Below, piece after piece: positions 63,485 through 64,000 of a DNA stretch of 64,000 nt; position 1 is the first letter of the stretch; each line of letters starts with the position of its first letter. Made by a program: the position numbers and the translations under genes. The DNA comes from Gemmatimonadaceae bacterium (GTDB taxonomy: Bacteria; Gemmatimonadota; Gemmatimonadetes; Gemmatimonadales; Gemmatimonadaceae). The notes under the pieces were generated by a model. The model was not told where the DNA came from, searched no databases, and saw only the letters and a list, made by a program, of their open reading frames with translations. Where the stretch lies: assembly GCA_016742275.1 (NCBI GenBank), contig JACVCD010000013.1, positions 1 to 64,000 of the forward strand, in the 5' to 3' direction.

Positions 63485-64000
63485 ACGCGAAGCTCGAGAC
63501 GATCACTCGACATGGCCGGTACAAAACCGCCGGAAGCCGAGAGCGGTGTCATGTGTGTGTAGAGCACTTCAGCCGGGAAACGCGAGCGTCCGCGTGCATA
63601 GCTGGCCAGTGTCGAGAACGTGATGCCGAAAGACGCCGCGTTGAACGTACGTGACGGCACCTGCCACGCAGAAGCAATGCTTTCTCCCGCAGGCAGTAGA
63701 TCCGGCAGGGTAGAGGCGTACTCGTCGGCGCCCCATCGGCGGTGCAATAGCGCGGCAGACAAGCCAAAGAACTGTCCAACGGCGACACGCGGTGCGATCT
63801 CAAAGTCCATTCGCTGACCAAGTGATCGTGTCGCGGGGCTGGTATTCACCGCACCGGCAAACGTGCCGGCGATATCCCGTGCCGGTAGTACCACGGCCAC
63901 TTCGTCTTCGAATGGGCGTACAACACGGACGGTGGCACTGACCCACGCCCAATTGTTGATCAGGAGATCGGTGGTGCTGCGTAGCAGCAGCGCATTCGCT
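63460..64000 (-). CDS. Partial protein, possibly outer-membrane or beta-rich (C-terminal 179 residues)
   Basis: This minus-strand frame is open to the window edge, so its N-terminus lies beyond 64000; 179 residues are visible. It starts ANALLLRSTTDLLINNWAWVS and alternates polar and hydrophobic residues (WVSATVRVVRPFEDEVAVVL; FEIAPRVAVGQFFGLSAALL), suggestive of beta strands. No family is recognised. An internal GTG at 63900 is unlikely to be the start. It is tail-to-tail with recN, overlapping by 25 bases. Confidence 0.65.
   Translation of the reverse strand, partial: ANALLLRSTTDLLINNWAWVSATVRVVRPFEDEVAVVLPARDIAGTFAGAVNTSPATRSLGQRMDFEIAPRVAVGQFFGLSAALLHRRWGADEYASTLPDLLPAGESIASAWQVPSRTFNAASFGITFSTLASYARGRSRFPAEVLYTHMTPLSASGGFVPAMSSDRLELRVYTGFPRR

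Overview
This 64 kb window is a gene-dense stretch of a GC-rich bacterial chromosome with no mobile elements, prophage, CRISPR or rRNA. Nearly every gene is on the plus strand. The exceptions are two tRNAs, hldA, rex and a partial gene at the right edge. The cell has an outer membrane: there is a TonB-dependent receptor with a carboxypeptidase-regulatory-like N-terminal domain, and two enzymes for LPS heptose (gmhA, hldA). It also carries genes common outside Proteobacteria: hrcA, mutS2, RNase Y, rex, and a STAS / anti-sigma kinase / SpoIIE-phosphatase set. Codon use and this mixture suggest Gemmatimonadota (Gemmatimonas-like). That is an inference from gene content and was not checked by any search.

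Layout. 1-3.3 kb: the end of accC, a lone comB-like gene and ftsK. 3.5-7.9 kb: TonB-dependent receptor, glycerophosphodiesterase, yraN. 7.9-12.7 kb: recA, recX, alaS. 12.7-20.4 kb: a coupled run with a small unknown, a PHP-type phosphatase, gmhA, an SDR, a CCA-adding-type enzyme, an unknown, rarA, a lipoprotein and hflX. 20.4-24.7 kb: two minus-strand tRNAs, hldA, an EamA transporter, asparaginase II and a CMD-family protein. 24.7-32 kb: obgE, dprA, hemW, hrcA, dnaJ, prmA, rsmE and a HIT protein. 32-42 kb: a variant macromolecular-synthesis operon, rpsU-yqeY-mutS2-dnaG, followed by a zinc-ribbon gene, recJ, rsmD, coaD and pta. 42-45.4 kb: the partner-switching set, then rsmA. 45.4-48 kb: rex (minus), an exonuclease and an MBL hydrolase. 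48-53.8 kb: infC-rpmI-rplT, pheS-pheT, a coiled-coil gene and zapA. 54-63.5 kb: rny, folD, xseA, xseB, ispA, dxs, nadK, recN. 63.5 kb to the end: a partial minus-strand gene.

Functional themes are DNA repair and recombination (recA, recX, rarA, dprA, mutS2, recJ, xseAB, recN), translation and rRNA modification (alaS, pheST, infC-rpmI-rplT, rpsU, prmA, rsmA, rsmD, rsmE, hflX, obgE), protein folding (hrcA, dnaJ), isoprenoid precursors (ispA, dxs) and envelope heptose. Many neighbouring genes overlap by 1-4 bases, so translation is probably coupled.

The most interesting signals are regulatory. The infC leader contains a strong terminator hairpin just before the Shine-Dalgarno sequence and the atypical ATT start. 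A perfect Rex operator lies over the predicted rex transcription start. A TANNTT hexamer recurs 5-8 bases before the start codon of unlinked genes, which suggests leaderless mRNAs. Direct repeats surround the dnaJ promoter. A structured intergenic RNA candidate follows zapA. No large undescribed multi-gene system is evident; the partner-switching cluster and a few unknown coupled genes are the best leads for new biology.
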